From Eumeta japonica (taxonomy: Eukaryota > Arthropoda > Insecta > Lepidoptera > Psychidae): a DNA stretch of 64,000 nt. The notes under the pieces are model-generated. The model was not told the DNA's origin, searched no databases, and saw only the letters and a program-made list of their open reading frames with translations. The position numbers and the translations under genes are program-made. Location: assembly GCA_005406025.1 (NCBI GenBank), contig BGZK01000157.1, positions 186,001 through 250,000 of the forward strand, read 5' to 3'. How positions within the stretch are numbered: the stretch's first letter is position 1; each line of letters starts with the position of its first letter. Shown in pieces: positions 33,276 through 43,631 of the stretch.

Positions 33276-34690
33276 TGCGAACAATTCCGGGGATTGTTAC
33301 CTTAGCAAACTGTGCATACACTCTAAAGTACCATCATATTTATTATAAAAACGCATGAAGGCTGTACCCACATCGATATATAGTGACGCGAGACGCCAAT
33401 GAGGCGGACGGCTGCGCCGCCATGCTGCCTGCATAGGTCGAGCAGTTCCTTCAAAGATGTAATTAACCTATAGATACCACGTGTTTTTAATTATGCCTAT
33501 CAATTACGCCTAATCTATAGGAAAAATATGTACCAGTTTTTTATAGAGATGCGATCAATACTATCTGGGTCTGTTATCTTCACGTAGACTTAGTTAATAC
33601 ACATATTATACTGGTATGTTGATACGAATGGTTTGGGACTATTGTCTTCACTATCTTATAATATTATAATCGATATTCCTTTCAGAATCTGAAAGTTGTA
33701 AACATTTGCATGACCAGCCTTAAGTAGCAGTTTTGACTAATGTTGTGCATCGACCAAGATATCGATAAAACCTTACCTTCCGGGCAGGATGAATCTTCCA
33801 AGAAAAATCCTAACAAACATAATTTTACTTTCATAAAGCAAACGACACCACAAACATCTATTTCGCGACCTCCAGATAAGAATCATTGAAGCGATGATAT
33901 ACCTATCTCACTAGGTGATTCTCCTAAAAAGAGATGCAGTCAAGAAAAAATATTCATAGTAATGTCGCATCTAGACTAAAAGTCTTGCAAAATGAATTAA
34001 AAAAAGAAACCAAAGAGAAAATTTCTGAGAGTGTCCTATACCTGGCAATTATAATTATTTCGCAGCCCTTTTATTACACCTCGAAGTTAACGCTGCCGTG
34101 ACAGATCTTTTGCAAAATAAAGATGTCTCGATTGCAGCAAGACAGGGTCTAATTAGAGTAGCGCTGACCGCCTTCAGCAATGCTATGGAGATCTTAATCT
34201 CTGAAACATTACTGTACAACCAAATTATTCTAAGGTATATAAGCAACGCTTGTCGCTTTCTTTGTGACTCTCACTAAAGTGAGACCCAATTTTTTAATCT
34301 CCTGCTTAAATAACAAAATGAAGGACACACTTAAGCATGCAAAGAAAGACAAAAATCTATTTGATGAAACTCTTTCTGAAAAACTGAGAACTTCGAAGGC
34401 AATTACAAAGTGTAGCCTAGAGTTGAATTTTTTTAGGCCAAAACCTACAACTACAAAAAAAAAATTCGAACAAGGGACCGAATAATTTAAACTGGAGAGG
34501 CTTACAGCCAAATCTTCAAAGTCAAGGTCGGAAAATATCATCAACATCCCATCGGACTATGGGCGTGGTGTCAACTTCCCTACGGAGCGACAGCAGGAAG
34601 CAGCAACCACGACGTGTGCCAACTACTGCTTGCTACAAGAACTGGCGGAAGAAATTATTAATATGCAGGTGCCCCAGCCAGCAGATAGAC
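33276..34690 (+). pseudogene. DIRS gag-like region, decayed
   Basis: Around 34,063 the plus strand reads ALLLHLEVNAAVTDLLQNKD and ARQGLIRVALTAFSNAMEIL. These alternate hydrophobic and charged residues like the capsid-type helices of DIRS ORF1. Stops are frequent. 33,290-33,470 includes a GC-rich patch of unknown origin. The segment leads directly into the RT. Confidence 0.4.
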
Positions 34691-35530
34691 TCAGAAAATT
34701 TTATCAAAATTTGTGCAAAGTAACTTCTGATTCCACCATATTAACATAAACTCAGGGTTATAGAACGCGTTATAGAACGTTCTTGTCCCAACTATGTCAG
34801 TCTGATTATCCAAAAAACAAGCCGAAAAACCAGACAATAATACAATTTCGGTCTGAAATAAATAAATTGGTAATCAAAGAAATGACTTTATTTTGTTAAA
34901 ATCGAAAGGCGAGCAAAGGTTTATTTTTAATTTGAAACAGCTTAACAAATATATCAAAACCTCCCGTTTTAAGATGGAACATTTGAGAACAGCAATTAAA
35001 ATTATCTCACCTTCTTGCTTCTTTGCAACTCTAGACTTAAAGTATACTTTTTAATCCCTGTGCATTCTGAACATAAAAGAAATTTGCGATTTGAATTCCA
35101 ACAAACTATTTACCAATTTAATTGCCTGCCTTTTGATTTGTTTACGTCTCCAAAAGTATTTACTAAAATAATGAAACCTGTGGTAGAATACTTACATTTA
35201 CGTAAATTTATCTTGACAATTTATTTAGTTGACCCATGTTTAATTTAATTGTGAGAACATATTCTAAATGTGTTTAAAATGTAAAGAAAAGATACTACTA
35301 ACAAATCTGGGATTCATTATCAACTACAATAACAGCATCGTCGAACCAAAAACTATCTGTATTTTTTTAAGATTCATTTTAGATTCGAAATATCTCTGCG
35401 TAAAACTTCCACAAGAAAAAAAATAGGGTAAAATACAAAGTAACAAGATTTAAGTCTTTAAAAACCTGTAAATTAAGAGATTTGGCTAGATTTATTGGAT
35501 TACTCATTTCTGTCTGTCCGGTAATGGAAT
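34691..35530 (+). pseudogene. DIRS reverse transcriptase
   Basis: RT copies the element's RNA into DNA. Recognisable blocks occur in shifting frames: FIFNLKQLNKYIKTS-like at about 34,920; SCFFATLDLK at about 35,010 (palm motif A with its aspartate); then LIPVHSEHKRNLRFEFQQT and IYQFNCLPFDLFTSPKVFTK (motif B, 35,045-35,170) in one frame. The motif C position reads I-Y-L-V-D at about 35,220-35,230, where DIRS elements usually have Y/L-x-D-D, so the first catalytic residue of that pair is changed to Val. Stops occur throughout. It is inactive. Confidence 0.75.
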
Positions 35531-35639
35531 ATGAATAGCTACATCCTAAAGTAATTGAAAGATTTAGATTTGTTCATTTACGTAACCATTTTGACTATGA
35601 AAAATCTACACTACTAAACACTAGACAAAAAGCTCTTGA

Positions 35640-36120
35640 ACGAAGATCTCATTTGGTGGGATTAAGATAATAGATGAAAATACAAATCCAATTCGTGATT
35701 CATTTTATGAATAAGGATTTTTTTTTTGATGCTTCTTAAATAGGATGGGGAGTTTTCAGAGACCAGAGAAGGTCAAACGGTTTTTGGACAAACGAAGAAA
35801 AACTTATCACATCAAAATCTTAGAAATGCTGGCAGCGTTTTTCGCTCGGAAAGTTTTTGAAGAAAAACTTTATAGCACCCAAATTCTTCTGCTTATAGAT
35901 AACACAACTGCAATTGCTTGTATAAATCGCATGGGAAGTGTGCAATTTCCACATTTAAATGAAATATCACGTGAAATATGGGAATTTTGCGAACAGAGAA
36001 AATTTTAGATCTTCGCTTCATAATTAGATCATCAGAAAATTGTGTTGCAGATTTTGAATCTCGTAAAGTTCAAAAAGATACTGAATTGCAATTAGCCCGT
36101 TTTGCTTTCTCATATATTTC
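35640..36120 (+). pseudogene. DIRS RNase H domain
   Basis: RNase H removes the RNA strand of the hybrid. The frame 35,745-36,008 holds HIKILEMLAAFFA (motif with the catalytic Glu in L-E-M-L) and LLLIDNTTAIACINRMGS (the D-N-T-T-A motif typical of DIRS and related elements). WEFCEQRKF and, in the next frame, ENCVADFESR-like residues follow. The opening D-A-S motif is eroded. It follows the RT without a gap, as in intact elements. Confidence 0.72.
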
Positions 36121-37365
36121 ATAAATTTGTGGTATTCCAGAAATAGATTTATTTGTAAGCAGATCTAACGCAAAATATGAAAAATGTATTTAATCGAAAC
36201 CTGATCCTCACGCTTTTCCAATAAATGGGACAAATTTATTCTTCTACGTCTTTCCTCCTTTTTTCATTATTTTAATAGCTTTAAATAAAATTATTACAGA
36301 TAAATCAAGCGGCATCATAATAGTGCCTTTTTGGCCTATTCGGCCATCTGAAATAACTTATTTTGAACCAAACAGTAATTTGTTAGTTGCGGACGATTTC
36401 AGGCCTCATCACAGCCTCCATAGAAGCCTTACCCTGGCGGCCGTAACATCGTCAGGGAAGCACTACTACGAAAAGGGGTCCCATATTCCTTCATAGATGT
36501 AATCATAAATTCTTTAGCTTCTAATACTCCGAAACAGTATTATACATATGTGAAGGAATGGTGTACTTTTTGGCAAAATCAAAAAATGGATTATTTTGTT
36601 GCATCAGTTTCAAATTTTCTGAGCTTCTTTACTACACTATTTAATACTGGTTTTCAATATGGTAACCTCAAATGTTGTAAATCCACTTTGTTGACTATTT
36701 TAGATGCATATGTTTTAAAAGATGATAGAATTGCAAGATTATGAAAGGCATCTTGAGATCACGCCCATCAAAACCTTGATACGAATACACTTGAAATACT
36801 GATATAATTTGAAATTATTTAACACAATTATATTCTCACGAAAATTTAAGTTTTCAAATCTTGTCAAAGAAATTAATAAATCTTATAGTACTTGTAACAG
36901 CACACATAGTACAAACTTTTTCCAAAATACAACTGAATAATATTATAATATCCTCTAATAACATACGTATAAAAATCCCAGAAAGTATTAAAACCTCAAG
37001 GCCAAATTCATGTCAACCATTATTTTAAATTACTTTTTTACAAATAGAAACCCTAAACATGTTCCGGACAAACTTTATGTTTTTATATTCATAAAACTCT
37101 ATCTGATATAGAAGAACTGATTCAAATTACTTATTTATTAGGTATAGAAAACCGCATTTAAAAGAAACTAATTAAACTCTTAGCCATTGGTTAAGAAACA
37201 TGGTCCTTAAAAGCGGAATTAACACAAATATGTTTGATTCACATCGCACAGGCCATGGTTCGATTTCTCAAGCCAAGGATCTCGGAGTGAGTCTAGACGT
37301 TATCAGAAAAACTGCCGGGTGAAGCTCATCCTCTTCGGTATTTCCAAAATTTTACGGTAATTTTT
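36121..37365 (+). pseudogene. DIRS tyrosine recombinase
   Basis: The recombinase joins the circular DNA copy into the genome using a catalytic tyrosine. 36,550-36,744 gives the N-terminal SAM-like core-binding part (VASVSNFLSFFTTLFNTGFQ, then LKCCKSTLLTILDAYVLKDD). The C-terminal catalytic block appears at 37,225-37,365: a D-S-H-R-T-G-H stretch where the family has H-x-x-R, then LGVSLDVIRKTAG, a stop in place of the expected Trp, and FPKFYG carrying the probable nucleophile tyrosine. The Arg of H-x-x-R is Gly here. The region in between has many stops. I see no methyltransferase domain. Confidence 0.68.
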
Positions 37366-37629
37366 TTTTTATCTCAACGAGATGAATTTGCTCGCAATAT
37401 ATTCAATACTGACTAATTAAGTTTATTCTTTATTCATTTCTTACGATTATTTCGTTACAGTAGATATATTTGTTTAATATAATATTTATTAGTTGTTATC
37501 TGCATTTACCTCAGCACTGATTACACTATTTATATCTTTTTCAAGAATCGTTTGGCTCATAAACATGAACTGTGTTCCCATGAATTGTTATCCGATCGTA
37601 AAATAAGAGTTACAGTTTTTGCTTATCTG

Positions 37630-37770
37630 TAAACATCTACAAGTTAATAATAATCCCGAGACTTGAGCAGTGAAGCATAATTAATGATAAAACGAACTTA
37701 TTGTTATATGTACGTGAAGTTCTATCATAATTATGCGAGCTGCTCAGTTTGAAACGATTAATAATATCAA
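37630..37770 (-). repeat. DIRS internal complementary region
   Basis: The first part (37,640-37,690, ACAAGTTAATAATAATCC...TTGAGCAGTGAAGCATAA) is the reverse complement of the extreme left end of the element. The second part (37,707-37,765, GTACGTGAAGTTCTATCATA and on) is the reverse complement of the extreme right end at 37,975-38,030. This arrangement, end complements side by side, is the template used in DIRS circle formation. Confidence 0.8.
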
Positions 37771-37877
37771 CCTCCTAAATTCCTCCCACCCAATAATAAA
37801 AAAAACTGCAATTCTTGTATAATGTGTTCCTTACAGTACAAGAAAACTTTAAAGTCCATGAAGGTAAAACGACCCCA

Positions 37878-38030
37878 GCGCGCCGAGACGAACGGTACAA
37901 AACGTAAACACCTTTTGTTTTTCTTTCAAATTTCGTGCCAATGGCCAGAGATGTTGCAATAGTACTACAAGTTGATATTAATCGCTTCGAATTGAGCAGC
38001 TCGCATAATTATGATAGAACTTCACGTACA
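37878..38030 (-). repeat. DIRS right inverted terminal repeat
   Basis: It is the reverse complement partner of 32,853-33,023: CGAGACGAACGGTAC, AACGTAAACACCTTTTG, CAATGGCCAGAGATG and ACTACAAGTT. Its outer 50 bases are mirrored again in the internal complementary region. Confidence 0.8.
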
Positions 38031-38378
38031 GGTAAGGTCATTTTATCATCGATAATTATATTCAACTGAAATCCCTGACACAAAGCCGCAGGTGGCAATT
38101 GGTATTCATAAGACAATATACGAAAAAATTTGTGTGTATGAGCACTGACGCGCGACCGGAGTAACAATAGCTCTCTTGGAATGTCTGTTGCCGAGTCGCC
38201 GATTTCAGGTTGTTATTTTTTAAGAAATCGCTTTAAAAGCAATCTTGTTATTTGTTAATCAATTATTACAATTACATTTTCTTTTGAGTATTTCACACTT
38301 CAATTTCTAATTTTCTGTACCTAACTGATAACTATTCCTTAGATATTATCACGTTTCAACCTTTTAGTCCGGCGCTGA

Positions 38379-38723
38379 GAACATTGGAACGTTGTCTATA
38401 TCATCAACAGATATCTTCCACAAGCCCGACGACGCCCGAATGACGTTTACGTATGCGATCGACTTACTGGGCAAGCGCTCAAACGCTGTCGAATGCATAC
38501 GCGGGGCCGAGCGCTTCCGATGGTTGTTTACGGACACGATCGGTTTACGGTCAATAATATCGGAACGTTGTTCTTGTCGTCCTATAGAAGACGCAACGCG
38601 CGACCTGCCGCCAATTCGAAGAAAGCCTGCAGACTTGAAGGACGCACAATGGACAACATCGCTTGCGACAACGTAGACGTTCCACTGACGTACGTCACCG
38701 ATGCTGCACATTTTAAAGGTAAA
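38379..38723 (+). CDS. candidate host exon, unknown product
   Basis: In the frame starting GAA at 38,379 the plus strand is open for about 115 codons: HWNVVYIINRYLPQ, then RPNDVYVCDRLTG, ending NIACDNVDVPLTYVTDAAHF. It ends at AAA followed by GTAAGT, a perfect 5' splice site. Codons are strongly of the purine-any-pyrimidine type in this frame, and the block is CpG-rich in AT-rich surroundings. Acceptors TTTTAG at 38,366 and CTGAG at 38,379 are possible. Caution: the first plus frame (to 38,676) and one minus frame are also open, and I recognise no domain. Confidence 0.42.
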
Positions 38724-38739
38724 GTAAGTAAATAAACAC

Positions 38740-39149
38740 CTCTCTTGTAATACTAAAAGCGGGCATATACTTATATTTGTTTGATAAAATAAATCATGTT
38801 ACATAATGAAAATTTGAAACCCCAAAACTTCACATTAAAATTGACAATAACGCTTAACACAATAGAAACCGTAGGTTTAACTTATCTGCTTTACAAATAA
38901 AACATCTATAGATCAACAATGAAAGAAAAATACACGCGTCCAGCATAAAATGCGCGAATATGTCGCACGGATAACGTAACGACTTCACTTCTCGTTAACA
39001 ATCGATTTAGCTCATCTTCCAATATGGTACCGCAGACATAGATGAAGAGAAAATCTTAAGATGTAAACTTCAAAAATGTAGAGACTTTACACTCCTGCTG
39101 AATAAAACATTACATGTTGTGTCTCATGATAAATATTAAAGGACATCGC

Positions 39150-39202
<53 letters not shown>

Positions 39203-39860
39203 CTATCCTGTTCGTCACTGTTTCAAAGGTAAAGTTTAAATGAACAATATTAGCAAAGTTTCCATAATTAGACGAGTAAACGTACGACATTCAAACAAGA
39301 TACGCAAATAGACAGTGAAATCATATTATGCAAAATGTAATCATTTCCACTTCATATGCAAATCAAATGTTGAATAAACTTATACAGTTCCGGTTATGAA
39401 TTAACATTGATCACGTTACAATAGCACGTAATAGTTTTATAAACTGTAAATATTTTCTATATGTCTTCATTTGAATTTACTGTCCACAGATAACTGTGTG
39501 ATACAAAAACAAAAATAACTGTATTTTTATTATTTTTGTCCGTTCGATAGCTATAAACTATCAAACAAGTGATAACTCCCTAAAGTGTTAACAATAATTT
39601 TAGATGATAATGAATTTTTTTTGTCCATAGAAATTGGGCATGACTCGGAATCAGCCAAGTCTTTCCAAATTACTCTGCTATTTTTAATTATTAATAAGGC
39701 TACGCCTTACATTTTACAACCACAAATTGGGCTTTGAACTTTTTTTATTCCTTAAGAAGTCATTTTACAATTAATATGAGAATGAATAATGTCATGGTGT
39801 GATCTTAGAATTAATGAAATATATGTATCGATCTATTTTTAAGTATTGGTAATTAGTAAA
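38740..39860. other. AT-rich DNA with a (TA)n tract
   Basis: There is an uninterrupted (AT)n microsatellite at 39,152-39,199. Nothing else is recognised. Confidence 0.5.
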
Positions 39861-39861
39861 A

Positions 39862-40115
39862 AAAGGACATAAATGCCATAAAGATATGCTCTTTTGCTGA
39901 TGCACTTTAGGTTACACTAGTTTAACAATAATAGGCGACATAGCCATTGCTTTTCTAGTTACAGGCGACTGAAGTGCTTATTACTATTCTGTACGGGAAA
40001 CATGGAAAAAGTATAACAACGTACTTTTTTCATGTGTAGGGCATTTCTTTGTAATAGTGGCTTGGGAACCCTATAATGAGCATAGTGCGACAGGCTCTTG
40101 GCTCATTTTTTTAAT
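39862..40115 (+). repeat. dispersed repeat, copy B (pair of 1.9-2.1 kb)
   Basis: It matches 1,895-2,140 over its length, for example CTATTCTGTACGGGAAACAT and GGAAAAAGTATAACAACGTA against the counterpart. It ends in GGAACCCTATAATGAGCATA, similar to the CAACCCTATAGCGAGCATGG of copy A. Confidence 0.7.
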
Positions 40116-40312
40116 TGACTTAATTTAGTTTTTCGCATATTTTAATTTATGTTTAAAGAAAAAAATTGAAGGAAAATGTATATAAACATGATACAAAACA
40201 ATAAAAAAACCGCTTCAAAAGCCTATTGAAATAATTTTTCTTCGACTTCAAAAACAACTAACCAGTTATTTTTGGAGTCGGTTCCAACTAAAGCAAAGCA
40301 AAAAAACACATG

Positions 40313-40604
40313 TGTAGCGCGCACTTGTCATTTATTTTAAATGCAAATATTCATCGGTATACGCTCGGTAAACTTCGGCACAATTCGAGTCGGGAGCCGT
40401 TAAAAGCCGAACGCGCGCACCGGGGCAGTCCCGCCGCAGCCCGCTTGACATGTGTACGGTTATTGCAAAATTCAATGTAATTATATCATTATAAGGTATT
40501 TCCTCTAAACAATATGTTTGCGTGTACACTGGTGGACATTAAACTGATTTGTTTCATCTTTGTGTGTCGTTATTTAAATGATGAACCCACCGTCGCACGC
40601 TACA
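40313..40604 (+). repeat. 5' LTR
   Basis: It begins TGTAGCGCGC and ends CGCTACA (TG...CA). It is 292 bp long. The following TGATCGCCCAACGCGGGCC resembles a lysine-tRNA-type primer-binding site with the first bases altered; that assignment is weak. Confidence 0.88.
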
Positions 40605-40738
40605 GTGATCGCCCAACGCGGGCCTCTGAGTAGCCGGTAGTTTAATACGTTTTCATATTGTGCTGTGTGGGTGCCGCGGATTCAAAATCACGTATGTGCT
40701 GTCCTGTCTCCTAGTTGCGTAAGCTTGTGCTTCACGAT

Positions 40739-41900
40739 GCCACGTAAAGAGCATATCAGGCCCGCTACGACAGCTCGAGACGACAAACATCACGATGGTT
40801 CTGGGATCGTCACCAGGGCTCAGGCTGCCGCCGCCTCATCTGACCGGCTCGTCGGTGGCACCACGGTCCCCGTGTCTGACTTGCGCGACGGTGCCGATCC
40901 ATCTCCGTGTATGTCCGCGCCTACGGCCACCCTGCACCACTTTTGGCTGGAGTTTCTGAAGATCAGTTGGCTGCCTTGCTTTCGACCCTGGCCAGGTCAC
41001 AAGCGGAGTCAATCGTATTCTTATACAATCATTATTGGCACCGGCGCCGAACGGCGATGGAACGACCTCGCCGACCCCGAGCTCTGCCGCTCTCGGGTCA
41101 CCGTTCTGCAGCGCCGCATCTGCACGTTCTGGAAATTTTGCAAAATGCACGGCTCGTTTTGATGGTAGTGCCAGTGATCCTGACGTGCTCGAAACATTCC
41201 TAGACGCCATCGAGGTCTACAAAGAATGTTTGAATATTAACGATGAGCACGCCCTCCGTGGATTACCTATTCTTCTGACCGGTAATGCCGCGGTATGGTG
41301 GCGCGGTATCAAATCGACGGTGTCTACGTGGCCGGACGCTGTTTATAAACTTCGATCTATGTATGGTGCCGCGACCAGCTCATAAAATTTTAGGGATATT
41401 TTCTCTATGGAACAGGGTTCCGTGCGCGCCGATATATTCATTACGCGAGTTCGCGCGCTTTTCGCCAAATTACCATACGAATTAAGTGAAATTACAAAAT
41501 AGACATTGTTTACGGTTTGCTCGATCGCCGCATAAGGAAACGTGTACCTCGTGAGTTAATACATTCATTAGACGTTTTAGTGAATAAATCACGGCTCGTG
41601 GAGGTCTCTGGCTGAAGCTGTAACTACAAAGGCGGGGCCGCCGACCGTGTTTCTGCGCCTGGTAGGCTGCCCGGTACCGGTCGCGTCGAGTGGCCGGCGC
41701 GCGCCGCACAGCTTCATCGCCCAGCGCTGGCGGCCGCGCGGCCGCGTGCTCCGCTCCCAGCATGAGTCACGCCGCTTCGTCGCGCGTCACCGCGCCCCTC
41801 TCGACACGAGTAGTGCTGTTGCGCCCGGTGTCGCCCAGCCCGAGCGTCGGATAACGGTGACACGCATCCGCGCGCTCTTTGAATATACGGCAGCTAAGTA
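40739..41900 (+). pseudogene. Gypsy gag, frameshifted
   Basis: Gag forms the particle shell. A start MPRKEHIRPATTARDDKHHD opens the frame at 40,738. The capsid core is in another frame at 41,035-41,385: FDGSASDPDVLETFLDAIEV, then NAAVWWRGI, the aromatic W-W motif common to Gypsy capsids. RADIFITRVRALFAKL follows in a third frame near 41,430. 41,620-41,880 is extremely GC-rich with only short frames. The start and core are not in register, so the copy is inactive. Confidence 0.65.
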
Positions 41901-42050
41901 AATTTAGTAATAAGACTTATTGTGTTTACTGTCGTAAAACTGGTCATAATCGTGATAATTGTGCTCAGTTAAAACGTAAAATGTTACGTCTTCTTCTCTT
42001 AGTTGCTATGGTTGTGGTACTAAAGGTGTAATTCGCGCTAATTGTGATTC
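41895..42050 (+). pseudogene. Gypsy nucleocapsid zinc knuckles
   Basis: The segment reads YCVYCRKTGHNRDNC, a perfect C-x2-C-x4-H-x4-C knuckle, which binds the element's RNA. About 23 residues later, CYGCGTKGVIRANC is a second knuckle whose histidine is replaced by Val. A frame change separates this from the protease. Confidence 0.75.
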
Positions 42051-42242
42051 ATGTAAACAACAAAAAAGAATCGTTTTCGTCTTGTGATTTAGCTTATAAT
42101 GATAGTGTTTCTAGTAGTAATGTTTGCAAAAATGATTTATCTATGAATGCTATGTCTAATAATTTTTGTTTAAATGATAATGTGTCTTGTGATCCTACGA
42201 GTGTTCAGAATTTTAACGAAAATGTAATATCTATGAATATAA

Positions 42243-42899
42243 GTGCTTTACACTGCGGGGGGACTGACACGGTCGATGCCTTGTGCCGGCGCTTCGTGCG
42301 ATGGCCGGCCTATCTTGGGTATAAAAGTGTTAGGCATTACTGGGACTGGGTTGATAGATACCGCCGCTAAACGAAGTATTGCAGGTTCATCTTTATACCC
42401 GCTATTGGTTAAACGTGGTCAAAAGTTCCGTAGCAGTAAAATGATAGTAAAGCTTGCCGACGGTTCTGTCAATAATATTAATGTTAAACTTGCGGACGTA
42501 ATCGTCACTCTTAAGCATTTAAATATTCCTTTGACGTTTATTATTTTGCCTAATTCAAGTAATAACGAAACTTTATTAGGTATCGATTTCATACGTAAAG
42601 CCGGTTTGATTATTAATCTTTCAACAAATACATGGTTGACAGGCGATCGACCTCATGTCATTTATCCTCTTAGGTGTGAAACTTCTGTGCACACGATCGA
42701 ATGTGCTTCTACGGATGTTTTGAGGATCGACGAAGGTACAATGCTGTCCCCGCCAGAAAGAGATGATCTAGCCGTCTACCACAGGAATATCAAGATATTT
42801 TTACACAAGGGGAGGACCGACGCGTTTGCGGAACATCGCATTGATACCGGTGACCACCCTCATATTGTGCCGCCCTACCGCCTAACACCCAACCTTTGA
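42243..42899 (+). pseudogene. Gypsy aspartic protease and start of RT linker
   Basis: The 218-residue frame has the protease at residues 21-130: RPILGIKVLGITGTGLIDTA carries the active-site aspartate (D39, D-T-A form), and LLGIDFIRKAGLII is the C-terminal hairpin usual in Gypsy proteases. It continues into the linker before RT (FAEHRIDTGDHPHIVPPYRL) and then stops abruptly at 42,899, where RT should begin. The protease cleaves the polyprotein in intact elements. No RT motif follows. Confidence 0.8.
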
Positions 42900-42902
42900 A
42901 GC

Positions 42903-43286
42903 TTGTTGACACTCTCCAAAACAGTAAAGAGCGCTGAGCGGCAACAAGACTTACGTAAATCTCTTAAGGATAAGAGTCGACGGGATGGTACCCTAATTGT
43001 CGGTGACTTGGTACTTATGAAAACGCACGTTCTCAGTAGTAGCATAAAAGGAATGACTTCCAAGTTTGTACCTAAACGTGACGGTCCGTACCTTATCCAC
43101 AAAAAGGTCAGTCCGACAACATATTTGTTGGCTTATCCAGAGACACCCGATAAGCCCATCGGTAAGTATCATATCTCGGATTTAAAAAGGTACCATGCGC
43201 GGGAGGATGCATGTTCTAATGTACCGGAACCAGTTATCCCGAAACGACGTCGAGGTAGGCCGCGTAAAATATCTATTATACAGTAA
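42903..43286 (+). pseudogene. Gypsy integrase C-terminal remnant
   Basis: It starts just after the deletion junction. AERQQDLRKSLKDKSRRDG is the linker after the integrase catalytic core. VGDLVLMKTHVLSSSIKGMT with KFVPKRDGPYLIHKKVS is the GPY/F module. KPIGKYHISDLKRYHA precedes a basic AT-hook-like tail, KRRRGRPRK. The zinc-binding and DDE domains are absent. The polypurine tract CAAAAGGGGGAGAC follows directly before the 3' LTR. Confidence 0.8.
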
Positions 43287-43334
43287 ATCGTTTGACTAGG
43301 TGTGAGGACACTCCCCTAGTCAAAAGGGGGAGAC

Positions 43335-43627
43335 TATAGCGCGCACTTGTCATTTATTTTAAATACAAATATTCATCGGTATACGCTCGGTAAACTTCGG
43401 CACAATTCGAGTCGGGAGCCGTTAAAAGCCGAACGCGCGCACCGGGGCAGTCCCCGCCGCAGCCCGCTTGACATGTGTACGGTTATTGCAAAATTCAATG
43501 TAATTATATCATTATAAGGTATTTCCTCTAAACAATATGTTTGCGTGTACACTGGTGGACATTAAACTGATTTGTTTCATCTTTGTGTGTCGTTATTTAA
43601 ATGGTGAACCCACCGTCGCACGCTACA
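43335..43627 (+). repeat. 3' LTR
   Basis: It begins TATAGCGCGC (one change from the 5' LTR) and ends CGCTACA. It is 293 bp, with a single extra C in the CCCCGCCGC run. Confidence 0.88.
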
Positions 43628-43631
43628 CATG

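Larger units (their letters stand above)
32853..38030 (+). mobile_element. DIRS-type tyrosine-recombinase retrotransposon, complete outline but decayed
   Basis: DIRS elements replicate through RNA and integrate with a tyrosine recombinase instead of an integrase, leaving no target duplication. Here the order is left inverted repeat (32,853-33,023), gag-like region, reverse transcriptase, RNase H, tyrosine recombinase, internal complementary region (37,630-37,770) and right inverted repeat (37,878-38,030). The two terminal repeats share, in opposite orientation, ACTTGTAGTA, ACATCTCTGGCCATTG and CAAAAGGTGTTTACGT. All coding parts have stops and frameshifts. No target duplication is apparent, as expected for the group. 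Confidence 0.8.
40313..43627 (+). mobile_element. Ty3/Gypsy LTR retrotransposon with internal deletion
   Basis: Two direct LTRs (40,313-40,604 and 43,335-43,627) are near identical, with about four visible differences, and are flanked by the 4-bp duplication CATG (40,309-40,312 and 43,628-43,631). The inside encodes gag, zinc knuckle, protease and the integrase C-terminus, but reverse transcriptase, RNase H and integrase core are missing. LTR identity indicates a recent insertion, so the deletion was probably present in the mobilised copy or happened soon after. It lies in an older repeat (GACTTCAAAAACAACTAA at 40,243 and its partner near 43,710). Confidence 0.88.

Noticed and set aside
34055..34547. 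Two minus-strand open frames of 63 and 105 residues
   Set aside because: They lie antisense to the DIRS gag-like region. Their composition follows from the opposite strand and no family matches.
38364..38711. Minus-strand 115-residue open frame and first plus frame at the candidate exon
   Set aside because: The plus frame starting at 38,379 has a better purine-any-pyrimidine pattern and a perfect donor. The others are probably shadows of CpG-rich DNA.
40605..40625. Firm tRNA assignment for the Gypsy primer-binding site
   Set aside because: The sequence after the LTR lacks the expected TGG start and only loosely resembles a lysine-tRNA type.
40836..41763. Minus-strand open frames of 124 and 93 residues
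   Set aside because: They are antisense to Gypsy gag in a very GC-rich stretch; no motif.
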